A stretch of 64,000 nt of DNA from Mycobacterium sp. ACS1612 (lineage in GTDB: Bacteria > Actinomycetota > Actinomycetes > Mycobacteriales > Mycobacteriaceae), in assembly GCF_001667505.1 (NCBI RefSeq), contig NZ_LZHZ01000048.1, positions 62,001 to 126,000 on the forward strand, read 5' to 3'. Shown piece by piece: positions 1-8,572 of the stretch. The notes under the pieces are model-generated. The model searched no databases. It saw only the letters and a list, made by a program, of their open reading frames with translations, and was not told where the DNA came from. Each line of letters starts with the position of its first letter. The stretch's first letter is position 1. A program made the position numbers and the translations under genes.

Positions 1-150
1 CCAGCCGGAGAACATGTTGTGCTGCTCCCACTCGAACACCGCCGGATCGACGTAGGCCTCGCGGGGCAGCATCCGCGACTGGCCGAACGGTGCCAGCGCT
101 GCGGCCAGCGCGTCGGCGGGCACCGGCGCCGACTCGCCCTGTTTGAACAT
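1..150 (-). CDS. Rieske-type aromatic ring-hydroxylating oxygenase alpha subunit, N-terminus (partial)
   Basis: Only the first 50 codons are in the window; the rest lies beyond the left edge. From ATG at 150 the protein reads MFKQGESAPVPADAL..., then LPREAYVDPAVFEWEQ and NMFSGW. This is the pre-Rieske segment typical of oxygenase alpha subunits, in which an (L)PxxAYxxPxxFxxE motif precedes the first FxxxW. The Rieske cysteines and histidines are not visible. The gene follows the molybdenum hydroxylase large subunit on the same strand after a 52-base gap, so it may be the last gene of that transcription unit. The family call rests on one motif and is therefore moderate. Confidence 0.6.
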   Translation of the reverse strand, partial: MFKQGESAPVPADALAAALAPFGQSRMLPREAYVDPAVFEWEQHNMFSGW

Positions 151-202
151 ACAGTCAGCCTAGCTGCGGCCCTGTCTGCCGGTCCAGTTTTCGCCACAAA
201 GA

Positions 203-2368
203 CTAGAGCAGCTTGTCCAGGGTGATCGGCAGGTCGGTGACACGCCTGCCCGTCGCGTTGAACACCGCGTTGGCGATCGCCGCAGGCACCCCGACGATGA
301 CGAGCTCGCCGAGCCCCTTGACCCCGAGCGGGTCGGCGAGCATGTCCTCGGCGGGCAGGTAGTCGGCGTCGAGCACCGGCACGTCGGCGTTGACCGGAAC
401 CAGGTAGTCCGACATGTTCGCGTTGACGATGCGCCCGTCGCGGTAGTCCAACTGCGTACCCTCCAGCAGCGCCATTCCGATGCCGCCGACCATCCCGCCG
501 ATCGCCTGGCTGTGCGCCAGCTTCGGGTTGATGATCCGACCCGCGTCATAACACGCGTAGATGCGCCGTATCCGCACCGTGCCGAGCGCCTCGTCAACGG
601 CGACCTCGGCGAACACCGCGCCGTATGCCGACATCGAATAGCGGGAATCCGCGTCGTCCGGTGACCAGGTCTGCTGTGTGTCAAGGGTTTTCCAGCCGCG
701 CCGACGCAGCAGATCCGGGTAGCTCTCGCCGCGGGTCTGCTCACCTGTGTGGAACATCCGTCCGTCGGCCACTGAGACGTCCTCGGGCCGCAGCCCGTTC
801 AGCGGTGAGCCGGGGTCGACGACCGCGGTGCGCACGAAGCGGTCGCGCAGCATATTGGCGACCGTGAACACCGCCGACCCGACGCTCACCATGGTGCGCG
901 AACCCGAATGTGACGGTGCTGGCGGAAAGTTGCTGTCGCCGAGCGCGAATCGCACCCGGCTCAACGGCAGCCCGAGCGCATCCGCGGCCACCTGCGTCAT
1001 CGACGTGTAGGTGCCAGGACCCATATCGCTTGTGCCGCATTTGACTTCAGCTGTGCCGTCGGCGTTGATCCTGGCCACGGCCGCGCACTGGCTGCGCGCG
1101 GTGTGGTACACCGCCGCGGCCACTCCGATGCCGATCAACTGGCTGCCGTCGCGCACCGCACGCGGCGTGGGATTGCGGCGCGACCAGCCGAACGTGTCGG
1201 CGCCGCGCCGCAAACAGTCGGTGACCCGTCGAGTGGAGAACGGCAGATTCTCCGAAAGGTCCCGGTCGGGCTCGTTGCGTAGGCGCAGCTCGATCGGGTC
1301 CATCCCCAACCGGTGGGCCAGGTCGTCCATCGCCGACTCCAGCGCGAAGGCGCCGGTGGTCGCACCGGGGCCGCGCATGAACGTTCCCGGGTTGATGTCC
1401 AACGGCACCACCCGGTATGTCGAGCGCATATTGGGTGAGCCGTACATGAACCGGGCACCCGTCATCGCGTTGTCCTCGTAGGCGTTGTACCGCGACGTCT
1501 CGGTGTGCGCCTCGTGCACGATGGCGGTGATCCGACCGGTTCTGTCAGCGCCGATGGCCATCCGCTGACGGCTGGTCGGCCGATAGCCGACGCCGCTGTA
1601 GTACTGCTTGCGCGTCAGCATCAACTTCACCGGCCGCCGCATCTGCCTGGCCGCGAACGCCGCCAGCAGTTGATGCGGCCAGGTCGTGCCCGCACTGCCG
1701 AATGCGCCGCCGACGAACGGGGAGATCACCCGCACATGATCCGTCGGCACACCGAACGCGCCCGCATAGGTGCTCTGCGCCCCGCTGATGCTCTGCACCT
1801 TGTCCCACACCGTGAGCCGGTCGCCGTCCCAACTGGCCACGGTCGCCGGGATCTCCATCGGATTGTGGTTGTTGCGCATGATCGAATAACGCAGATCGCT
1901 GAGCACCGCCGCGCCGTGCAACACATTGTCGGCGTCGCCGCGCGCATAGTCGCGCGTCCTGGTGCCTGGCCTCTGTTCCGCCTGCGGCGCATCGATGTTC
2001 GTAAGCTGCGGGCCTGGCCGGTACTTCACGTCGACAAGGGACGCGCCGTGCATGGCCGCCTCGAGCGTCTTGGCGACCACGACCGCGACGGGTTGGCCGA
2101 AGCAGGACACCTGACGGATGTCGTAGGGCAGCTTGACCCCGCCGAAGTCGGTGAGCACGCGCAGCACGTCACCGTCGCGCACCGCGGCGGTGGGATCGAT
2201 GTGATCCACACTGCCGCGCGCCACGGTGCTGCACACCAGCGCCGCGTACACCAGGTTGGGCGCCGGGTGATCGGCGGCGTAGGACGCCTTGCCGGTGACT
2301 TTGAGCCTGCCGTCCACCCGCGTCACCGGTTGCCCCGAGACGACGGCGGCGGGCAGTGGCTGCGTCAC
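203..2368 (-). CDS. Molybdopterin-binding large subunit, xanthine dehydrogenase/aldehyde oxidase family
   Basis: This 721-residue catalytic subunit belongs to a molybdenum hydroxylase. The hammerhead domain begins near residue 20 (VDGRLKVTGKASYAAD). The cofactor-binding domains fill the rest and include an FVGGAFG stretch and the C-terminal GLGE motif, whose Glu688 matches the catalytic base of the family. The GTG start overlaps the stop of the FAD subunit (GTGA), which suggests translational coupling. Subunit order FeS-FAD-Mo and the separate-chain layout fit bacterial aldehyde oxidoreductases of the PaoABC/isoquinoline oxidoreductase type. The substrate cannot be read from sequence. With an aminotransferase and an acyl-CoA ligase nearby, an aldehyde-to-acid step is plausible. 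Confidence 0.88.
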   Translation of the reverse strand: MTQPLPAAVVSGQPVTRVDGRLKVTGKASYAADHPAPNLVYAALVCSTVARGSVDHIDPTAAVRDGDVLRVLTDFGGVKLPYDIRQVSCFGQPVAVVVAKTLEAAMHGASLVDVKYRPGPQLTNIDAPQAEQRPGTRTRDYARGDADNVLHGAAVLSDLRYSIMRNNHNPMEIPATVASWDGDRLTVWDKVQSISGAQSTYAGAFGVPTDHVRVISPFVGGAFGSAGTTWPHQLLAAFAARQMRRPVKLMLTRKQYYSGVGYRPTSRQRMAIGADRTGRITAIVHEAHTETSRYNAYEDNAMTGARFMYGSPNMRSTYRVVPLDINPGTFMRGPGATTGAFALESAMDDLAHRLGMDPIELRLRNEPDRDLSENLPFSTRRVTDCLRRGADTFGWSRRNPTPRAVRDGSQLIGIGVAAAVYHTARSQCAAVARINADGTAEVKCGTSDMGPGTYTSMTQVAADALGLPLSRVRFALGDSNFPPAPSHSGSRTMVSVGSAVFTVANMLRDRFVRTAVVDPGSPLNGLRPEDVSVADGRMFHTGEQTRGESYPDLLRRRGWKTLDTQQTWSPDDADSRYSMSAYGAVFAEVAVDEALGTVRIRRIYACYDAGRIINPKLAHSQAIGGMVGGIGMALLEGTQLDYRDGRIVNANMSDYLVPVNADVPVLDADYLPAEDMLADPLGVKGLGELVIVGVPAAIANAVFNATGRRVTDLPITLDKLL

Positions 2369-3342
2369 GGCAACGCCGCCACTGTCGCCAACTGACGCTC
2401 GACCGTCCGTTTCACCAATTCCACTTTGAACCCATTTTCCGACAAGGGTTTAGCGCCATCGGCGGCGTGCGAAGCCGCGTCACGCCACAGGTCGACACTC
2501 GGCGCACGGCCGACCAGCGCCTGTTCGACCGCGGGTAACCGCCACGGAACCGTCCCGACGCCTCCGACGGCGACGCGCGCCGCGCGGACCGTGCCGGAGG
2601 CGATGTCGAGGCCGACCGCTGCCGACGCCAGCGCGAACTCGAACGACTCGCGGTCGCGAACCTTCAGATAGCCCGACCGCTTGGCCTCGGGAACCACGGG
2701 CACCTCGACGCCGGTGATCAGCGCACCCGCGCCCATGCTGCGTTCCCTCTCCGGTGTACGGCCTGGCATCCGGAAGAACTCGGCGACGGGAATTCGCTTC
2801 TCCCCGTTGCTGTCCCGGGTGATCACCGCGGCGTCGAGCGCGGTCAGCGCGACCGCGAGATCAGACGGATGGGTGGCGACACATGCGTCGCTGGTGCCGA
2901 GGATGGCGTGGGTGCGGTTGCGGCCGTCGATCGCCGCGCACCCCGCTCCCGGCGTTCGCCGGTTACACGCGGCCGTGACGTCGCGGAAGTACAGGCAACG
3001 TGGGCGCTGCATGAGGTTGCCGCCGATCGACGCCATGTTGCGTATCTGCGCGGACGCGGACAATTCCAGCGCCTGCGCGATGACCGGGAACTGCTGGCGC
3101 ACACTCCGATGGGCGGCCAACTCGGACATCCGGACCAGCGAGCCGATGCGCAGAGTGGTGGGTTGCAGGTCGATGTCGCGGTAGGGCAGCGCGTTGATGT
3201 CGACGACGGCGTCTGGCCGCTCGACGGTCTCGCGCATCAAGTCGATCAGTGTGGTGCCGCCCGCGATGTAGCGGGCGCCGCGCCTGGCCGCCGCCAACGC
3301 GGCCGATTCGTCGGCGGCCTTGGTGAAGCTGAACGGGAACAC
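2365..3342 (-). CDS. FAD-binding subunit of molybdenum hydroxylase (CoxM/XdhB-type)
   Basis: This 325-residue medium subunit passes electrons from the iron-sulfur subunit to an acceptor. The FAD-binding PCMH segment shows YIAGGTTLIDLM near residue 26 and ASIGGNLMQRPRC near residue 105, matching the two FAD-contact loops of the family. The C-terminal CO-dehydrogenase flavoprotein domain follows (GYLKVRDRESFEFALAS). The start is GTG at 3342, six bases after the iron-sulfur gene. The stop overlaps the start of the Mo subunit by four bases. It is the middle gene of a tight three-gene unit. Confidence 0.88.
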   Translation of the reverse strand: MFPFSFTKAADESAALAAARRGARYIAGGTTLIDLMRETVERPDAVVDINALPYRDIDLQPTTLRIGSLVRMSELAAHRSVRQQFPVIAQALELSASAQIRNMASIGGNLMQRPRCLYFRDVTAACNRRTPGAGCAAIDGRNRTHAILGTSDACVATHPSDLAVALTALDAAVITRDSNGEKRIPVAEFFRMPGRTPERERSMGAGALITGVEVPVVPEAKRSGYLKVRDRESFEFALASAAVGLDIASGTVRAARVAVGGVGTVPWRLPAVEQALVGRAPSVDLWRDAASHAADGAKPLSENGFKVELVKRTVERQLATVAALP

Positions 3343-3348
3343 GGCCGG

Positions 3349-3927
3349 CTACGCGTCGCGGGCCGCGTTGGCGACCGCGGTGACGATGTTGGTGTAGGCG
3401 CCGCACCGGCAGATGTTGCCGCTCATCCATTCGCGGATCTCGGCGGGGGATCCGGTGTGCCCCTCCTTGATACAGCCGATGCCGGACATGATCTGCCCGG
3501 ACGTGCAGTAGCCGCACTGGAACGCGTCTTCGTCGATGAACGCCTGCTGCAGGGGGTGCAGCCTGCCGTTGCGTTCCAGGCCCTCGATCGTGGTGATCTC
3601 CGCCCCGTCGTGCATCACCGCGAGTGTCAGGCAGGAGACGACGCGCTGCCCGTTGACGTGAATCGTGCATGCACCGCAGGCGCCCTGATCGCAGCCTTTC
3701 TTGGTGCCGGGCAGGTTCGCGCGCTCCCGCAACGTGTCGAGCAGCGACGAACGGTTGTCCACCTCGATCTCGCGGTCTTCGCCGTTGATGCGTAACCGCA
3801 CCTTCGTCGTCGTGGCGGTGTTTGCCTGTTCGTCTTCACCGCAGCCCGCTAGCAACGGGGCCGTCGCCACCACGCCGCCGACCGCTATCGATGCTCCGAC
3901 AAACGTTCTCCGGTTGAGTTCAACCAC
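3349..3927 (-). CDS. [2Fe-2S] subunit of molybdenum hydroxylase with Tat lipoprotein-like N-terminus
   Basis: This is the small subunit with two [2Fe-2S] clusters. Cys79, 84, 87 and 99 form the plant-ferredoxin cluster (GCDQGACGACT...SC). Cys138, 141, 173 and 175 form the second cluster (FQCGYC...ICRC). I chose GTG at 3927 over longer starts because it gives a neat signal sequence: NRRTFVG (twin arginine, residues 5-11), a hydrophobic stretch, then LLAGC with Cys29 as a lipobox. The start is 192 codons before the stop, normal for the family once the signal is counted. A Tat signal on this subunit implies export of the folded holoenzyme, as known for periplasmic PaoABC, but here perhaps lipid-anchored. 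The exact start is uncertain because no strong ribosome binding site is visible. Confidence 0.85.
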   Translation of the reverse strand: MVELNRRTFVGASIAVGGVVATAPLLAGCGEDEQANTATTTKVRLRINGEDREIEVDNRSSLLDTLRERANLPGTKKGCDQGACGACTIHVNGQRVVSCLTLAVMHDGAEITTIEGLERNGRLHPLQQAFIDEDAFQCGYCTSGQIMSGIGCIKEGHTGSPAEIREWMSGNICRCGAYTNIVTAVANAARDA

Positions 3928-3997
3928 GTCGTCCAACGTTATGCAGGCATGCTGTGAGTCAGCCAAAACGCATACCAAACACATATGTGCGCTGGTC

Positions 3998-4876
3998 TCA
4001 TGCTTCGCCCGCGAACGCTCCGATCCCACGGTCCTCGGTGGTGTCGCCACGGGTCAGGTACCGGTACACCAGGAACCCGATCACCACCGCCGTCAGCGCG
4101 GCCAGCAGCAGCAGGGACGCCAGCGCGTTGAGTGCAGGCGTCGGCGCGCCGCGGGCGGTGTTGTAGATCTTCACCGACACCGGTTCGGTGGCCGCGTCGC
4201 CGGACAGGTAACGCACCAGCACGAAGTCGTCGATGACGTCGGCGAACACCAGCACGGTGCTGGCGAAGATCGCAGGCATCAGCATCGGCAGGATGATCCG
4301 TCGCAGCGCACCGATGGGCGAAGCCCCGAGATCCATTGCCGCTTCCTCGTATTGCGGGCCGATGGTCGCCAACCGTGCCCGCACCAGCACCGCGGGGTAG
4401 GACACCTGGAAGGTAACCAGCCCGATCACCTGCGCGGTGGTGCCCAACTCGATCGGCAGCGCGATCGTGGTGATCACGAACAGCAGCGCGACGGCCAGCA
4501 GCACCTCAGGCAACACGAACGAGATCAGCATCAGGAAGTTAGCCCCGGCGGGCAGCCTGCCGCGCCAGCGGTCGATGCCGATCGCGAACAGCACCCCAAG
4601 TGGGACGGTGATCAGCGTGGTGACCACACCCAGTTTGAGCGTCTGCAGCAGCGCGGTGTGCAACGCGTCGTTGTGCCAGACGGACAATGTTTGGTCGCCC
4701 CAGTACCACCGGAGCGAGAAGCCCTGCCACGTCGTGCGGGATCGGCCGTTGTTGAACGAATACAGCACTGCGACGGCCACCGGCAGCAGCGACCACACCA
4801 GGTAGCCGACGGTGATGGCGACCAGAAAACGCGGCGGCCGCCACGGATCGTTCCACCACGCATGAGGTGATTTCAC
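3998..4876 (-). CDS. ABC transporter permease, PotC-like
   Basis: This 292-residue integral membrane protein belongs to the binding-protein-dependent permease superfamily, spermidine/putrescine/opine branch. About six hydrophobic segments are visible, the first at residues 18-40. The EAA loop that docks the ATPase is seen as EEAAMDLGASPIGALRRIILP. The GTG start overlaps the TGA of the upstream permease (GTGA). It is the third gene of a binding protein-permease-permease unit. The same strand continues into the molybdenum hydroxylase genes after 70 bases, so one long transcript is possible. The ATPase partner is on the other strand at 8573. Confidence 0.85.
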   Translation of the reverse strand: MKSPHAWWNDPWRPPRFLVAITVGYLVWSLLPVAVAVLYSFNNGRSRTTWQGFSLRWYWGDQTLSVWHNDALHTALLQTLKLGVVTTLITVPLGVLFAIGIDRWRGRLPAGANFLMLISFVLPEVLLAVALLFVITTIALPIELGTTAQVIGLVTFQVSYPAVLVRARLATIGPQYEEAAMDLGASPIGALRRIILPMLMPAIFASTVLVFADVIDDFVLVRYLSGDAATEPVSVKIYNTARGAPTPALNALASLLLLAALTAVVIGFLVYRYLTRGDTTEDRGIGAFAGEA

Positions 4877-5823
4877 GACGCCACCTCGTCACGGCGCGAC
4901 GTCACCCGCAGGTAGTAGAGCATCGGCAGCAGCGCCACCAGGAACACCAGCATCACGAACGCACCCGCTTGGCCGGTCCGCCCTGGCGCTTGCACGCTGT
5001 CGTTGATCAGATTGCCCACCATCGCCGTCTTGGGGGAGGCCGACAGCATGTCGCTGGTGAAGTAGTCGCCGAGCATTGGCAGGCAGGTCAATAGCACTGC
5101 GGCCAGGATCGTCGGCCTGCACAACGGCAGCGTCACGCGCCAGAACGACGAAAACCGGTCTGCGCCAAGGTCACGCGACGCCTCGAGTACCGGCTGAGGC
5201 AGCCGATCGAGTCCGGCGTAGAGCGGAAGGATCATGTAGGGCACGTATCCGTACACCAGGCCGAGGATCACCACCACCGGCTGGCCGGTCAACCAGTTCA
5301 CGCCGACGTCGAACAGTCCACCGAAGGACAGCACCTTGTTCACGATGCCGTCGTTCTGAAGAAGGTTGACCCACGCGAACATTCGCATCATGTAGCTGAT
5401 CCAGAACGGTGCGATCAGCAGCGCCAGCAGCAGCCCTTTGCGCCTGCCCGACAGCCGGGCCACGTAATAGGCCACCGGGAACGCGATGAGCAGACACAGG
5501 CAGCTGGCGGTGACCACGAACACCGCGGTGCGCAACAGCGCGGCGCCGAAGATGCCGTCGACGCCGACGATGTGGGTCAGCACAAAGGTGAACTGTGCTG
5601 GATGCCACTGCAACGGATTCCACACCGGGACGGGTGTGCGGAACAGCGGGTCGACCTGACCGAACACGATGCACAGCACCACGTATAGCGGGAAGATGAA
5701 ACACAGCAGCAGCCAGATGATTCCGGGCGCGGCCAGCACCGGCCACAGACCTCTGACGCGTTCGCGGCGCGGAGTGGTCCGCTGCGGTGGCGCCGCGATT
5801 ACCGGAACCGCCACTGTGTTCAA
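4873..5823 (-). CDS. ABC transporter permease, PotB-like
   Basis: This is the first permease of a polyamine/opine-type importer. The 316 residues contain about six membrane segments and the EAA docking motif (LEASRDLGADRFSSFWRVTLPLCRP). TTG at 5823 gives the longest product. GTG at 5814 is an equally good start because a GGGGG stretch lies nine bases before it. The gene follows the binding-protein gene after 33 bases and overlaps the next permease by four bases. Two different permeases, rather than one, is the layout of PotBC-type systems, which import as a heterodimer. Confidence 0.86.
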   Translation of the reverse strand: MNTVAVPVIAAPPQRTTPRRERVRGLWPVLAAPGIIWLLLCFIFPLYVVLCIVFGQVDPLFRTPVPVWNPLQWHPAQFTFVLTHIVGVDGIFGAALLRTAVFVVTASCLCLLIAFPVAYYVARLSGRRKGLLLALLIAPFWISYMMRMFAWVNLLQNDGIVNKVLSFGGLFDVGVNWLTGQPVVVILGLVYGYVPYMILPLYAGLDRLPQPVLEASRDLGADRFSSFWRVTLPLCRPTILAAVLLTCLPMLGDYFTSDMLSASPKTAMVGNLINDSVQAPGRTGQAGAFVMLVFLVALLPMLYYLRVTSRRDEVAS

Positions 5824-5856
5824 CCCCCGGTCGCTTCGCTGCTGCCCGCCGGACCT

Positions 5857-7086
5857 CTATGACCCGCCGGCCTTGAAGGTCTGCCAGACGTTGTGCCACG
5901 CGGCGTCGTTGGCCGGGTCGAGCTCCAGCAGCCGGTAACCGGTGTCGAAGTACTCCGGCCTGACGATCGCGCTGCGCAGGTTCTCCGGGATGAACTCTTC
6001 GTGCACAAGGGAATCCGGAGTCAGCGAATTCTGCGGCGGCTGGTAACCGATCGCGGAAAAGTTCTCCTTGGCCACCTCGGGTTCGAGCATGTGATTGATG
6101 AACAGGTGCGCGAGCACCGGATTCTTGCCGCCCTTGAGCGTGACGAGCATGTCGTTGTCGACCATGCCCTTGCCGTCGGCGGGGAACCAGTAGCGAAGGA
6201 TCTCCGGGCCGGTGCCCTCGGGCAGATACGACTGCGCGTTGATGATGTCGCCCGACCACATCTGCGCGAGCCCCAACTGCCCGGCGGGCAGCTCGCTGTA
6301 CCCGGTGATGGTCACCTTCGGTGAGGTCGCCTTCGCCAGCGACTGGAGCTGCTCGCCGACCATCTTGAGGTCGGCCTCCGACGAAGTGTTGATATCCGTG
6401 ATCCCTTGCCGCAGAAGCACCATCGCCATGGTGGTGTGCCAGTCGTCGAGCACCGCGGTCTTGCCCTTGTACTGCGGATCCCAGAACGCGTCGTAGGGAT
6501 TCTTCAGCGCGCCGATGTCGGCGGGCACCTGATCGGTGCGCCAGCCGATACCCGTGGTGTAGATGGTGTAGGGCACCGTGTAGCGCCACTCCTGGTCGTA
6601 CCACGGGTTGGTGAAGCTGGGCCACACGTTCTTGATGTTGGGGAGGTAAGAGTGGTTGAGCGGGCGCAGCAGCCCGCCGTTGACCAGTCGGCTGATCTCG
6701 GTGTAGTTGGCGTTGTAGATGTCGAAGTCGACGCCGCTGCGCAGTTTGGTGATCGCTTCGTCGCCGTCGTTGAAGGTGGAGACCTCGATCTTGGTCTGGT
6801 ACTGATCCTCGAACGCCTTGATCGCCTGCGGGCTGAGGTAGTCGGCATAGTTGTAGATCTTCAGCGTCGCGCCCTTCTCGGGAGCGAGGCCGTCGGCGAT
6901 CGGCTTGTTGTCGTCGGGGATCGGCCACGTGACCGGTTTGTCGGGCGCCGCCAGCGTCATGGTGGGCGGTGAGGAGGACGACGCGTTCTTCGAACAGGCT
7001 TGCAGGAACGCAGCCAGAGTCGGTGCGCTCGCGGCGAGGATTGCGGCGCGCGCCAGGAATTGTCGCCGACTGGTGGGCTCGGGCAT
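5857..7086 (-). CDS. Extracellular solute-binding protein, PotD-like, Tat lipoprotein
   Basis: This 409-residue periplasmic binding protein belongs to the spermidine/putrescine (PotD/PotF) class. Residues 6-11 read SRRQFL, a clear twin-arginine motif, followed by a hydrophobic run and LQAC with Cys31 as the lipidation site. The mature part holds the recognisable ATLKIYNYADYLSPQAIKAFE opening of this family. ATG at 7086 has a strong GGGGAGG site five bases upstream. It is the first gene of the leftward transport unit and is transcribed divergently from the aminotransferase. The TetR-type palindrome at 7138-7153 lies between them. The ligand is not known; polyamines are only the default for the family. 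Confidence 0.88.
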   Translation of the reverse strand: MPEPTSRRQFLARAAILAASAPTLAAFLQACSKNASSSSPPTMTLAAPDKPVTWPIPDDNKPIADGLAPEKGATLKIYNYADYLSPQAIKAFEDQYQTKIEVSTFNDGDEAITKLRSGVDFDIYNANYTEISRLVNGGLLRPLNHSYLPNIKNVWPSFTNPWYDQEWRYTVPYTIYTTGIGWRTDQVPADIGALKNPYDAFWDPQYKGKTAVLDDWHTTMAMVLLRQGITDINTSSEADLKMVGEQLQSLAKATSPKVTITGYSELPAGQLGLAQMWSGDIINAQSYLPEGTGPEILRYWFPADGKGMVDNDMLVTLKGGKNPVLAHLFINHMLEPEVAKENFSAIGYQPPQNSLTPDSLVHEEFIPENLRSAIVRPEYFDTGYRLLELDPANDAAWHNVWQTFKAGGS

Positions 7087-7137
7087 TGCGGCCTCCCCGT
7101 TGCTTTCACGCCTCGTCGCTGGTAGGACTCAAGCATA

Positions 7138-7153
7138 GACTGAATGCTCAGTC
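7138..7153. promoter_or_regulatory. TetR-type operator, copy 1 (GACTGA-ATGC-TCAGTC)
   Basis: This is a perfect inverted repeat with 6-base arms and a 4-base spacer, between the divergent binding-protein and aminotransferase genes. The same element recurs at 10454 (one mismatch) and 22759 (perfect). It lies 26 bases before the chosen GTG of the aminotransferase and 51 bases before the ATG of the binding protein, so bound repressor could block both promoters. Binding by the TetR protein encoded at 9744-10394 is inferred from proximity. Confidence 0.75.
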
Positions 7154-7179
7154 AACCGCCCCGGAATCGAGGTTTGACC

Positions 7180-8556
7180 GTGTCTTCGTCGGTGGTTCAA
7201 GGCCAGGAAACCGACATCATCAAACAGCTGATCGCCGCCGAGGAACAGGTGTTTCTGCGCCGACAGCCACGCAGCACCGCGCTCATCGCGCAAGCCCGCG
7301 AACATCTGGCGGGTGGCGCGACGTCCAACTGGCAGATCGCCGAACCGCAGGCGGTGTGGATGAGCCACGGCGCAGGCTCCAAGGTCTACGACGTGGACGG
7401 CACCCAATATGTCGACATGCACGGCGGCTACGGCGCTTCCATTGCCGGCCATGCCCATCCGGCCATCGTGTATGCGGTCAGTGACCGGGTTCGTCGCGGC
7501 ACGCATTTCGCGCAGCCGACCGAAGACGCGATCTGGAACGCGAGCGAACTGGCCCGCCGGTTCGGGCTTCCGCTGTGGCGGTTCGCCAACTCCGGGACCG
7601 AAGCCACCATGGACGCAGTCCATCTGGCCCGCGCGCTGACCGGGCGCGATCTGATCATCAAGGTCGAGGGCTGCTATCACGGTCACCACGACTCGGTGCA
7701 GGTGTCCGTGCTCCCGGAGGCCGACGAGATAGGGCCCCGCGACCATCCGATCGGTGTGCCCGGTAACTCCGGAATCGCCTCCGCCATAAGTGATTTGGTG
7801 ATTGTGGTGCCGTTCAATGACGCGGAGGCCGTGGCCAGGGCGCTGGGCGAGCATCGCGGCCGGGTGGCCGCCATGATCCTGGAACCGGTGATGATGAACG
7901 CGGGCATCATCCCGCCCGACGACGGATACCTCGCGGCCATCCGCGACCTCGTGCACGCCGACGGTGCGCTGCTGATCTTCGACGAGGTGAAGACCGGGTT
8001 CACCACCGGCCCAGGCGGCGTCACCGGGCTGACCGGCGTCGTGCCCGACATGGTCTGCCTGGCAAAGGCGCTGGGTGGCGGCATCGCAGTGGCGGCGATC
8101 GGCGGGACGGCCGCCGTGATGTCGGCGATCGCCGACGGCCGCTACGAACAGGTCGGCACGTTCAACGGCAACCCGCTGGCGATGGCGGCCACCCGCGCCA
8201 CCCTCACCGACGTGCTCACACCTGACGCATACGCACACCTGGATCGCCTCGCCGACCGGCTGCGGGTGTCCCTGGAATCGGTGATCACGCAGCACGGCTT
8301 CGACTGGCATGTGGTGACCGTCGGCGCCAAGGGATGCGTGACGTTCCGCCGCGAACGGGTGCGGGAGTTTCGCGACTTCCTCGAGATCGACGCCAGACTC
8401 GGCCACTTGCACTGGCTGATGCAGCACAATGGCGGTGTGTTTCTCCCGCCGTGGGGGAAGGTGGAGCAATGGCTGTTGTCGGTTCAGCACGACGAGGACG
8501 ATGTCGACAGATTCGCCGCGAACTTCGATCGGTTCGGGCAGGCGGTGGCGAACTGA
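7180..8556 (+). CDS. Class-III PLP-dependent aminotransferase (glutamate-1-semialdehyde aminomutase-like)
   Basis: This 458-residue fold-type I PLP enzyme moves an amino group between a substrate and a keto acid. Visible landmarks are FANSGTEATMDAVHLAR (phosphate-binding loop), GCYHGHHDS, IFDEVKTGF with the PLP-ring aspartate, and CLAKALGGG with the Schiff-base lysine. The start is GTG at 7180, with GAGGT six bases before it. An ATG at 7144 is rejected because it lies inside the operator palindrome. It resembles the aminomutase-like subgroup that often sits in catabolic clusters, not hemL itself. The ABC ATPase follows in the same unit. The substrate is unknown. Confidence 0.87.
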   Translation: MSSSVVQGQETDIIKQLIAAEEQVFLRRQPRSTALIAQAREHLAGGATSNWQIAEPQAVWMSHGAGSKVYDVDGTQYVDMHGGYGASIAGHAHPAIVYAVSDRVRRGTHFAQPTEDAIWNASELARRFGLPLWRFANSGTEATMDAVHLARALTGRDLIIKVEGCYHGHHDSVQVSVLPEADEIGPRDHPIGVPGNSGIASAISDLVIVVPFNDAEAVARALGEHRGRVAAMILEPVMMNAGIIPPDDGYLAAIRDLVHADGALLIFDEVKTGFTTGPGGVTGLTGVVPDMVCLAKALGGGIAVAAIGGTAAVMSAIADGRYEQVGTFNGNPLAMAATRATLTDVLTPDAYAHLDRLADRLRVSLESVITQHGFDWHVVTVGAKGCVTFRRERVREFRDFLEIDARLGHLHWLMQHNGGVFLPPWGKVEQWLLSVQHDEDDVDRFAANFDRFGQAVAN

Positions 8557-8572
8557 ACAGGACCATGCGCCG

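Noticed and set aside
5171-6928. A 585-codon open frame antisense-shifted to the permease and binding-protein genes
   Set aside because: It overlaps well-recognised genes on the same strand in another frame, and its composition is R/Q/H-rich low complexity typical of high-GC frame shadows.
7144-7179. ATG at 7144 as the aminotransferase start
   Set aside because: It lies inside the operator palindrome and has no ribosome site; GTG 7180 has GAGGT at proper distance.
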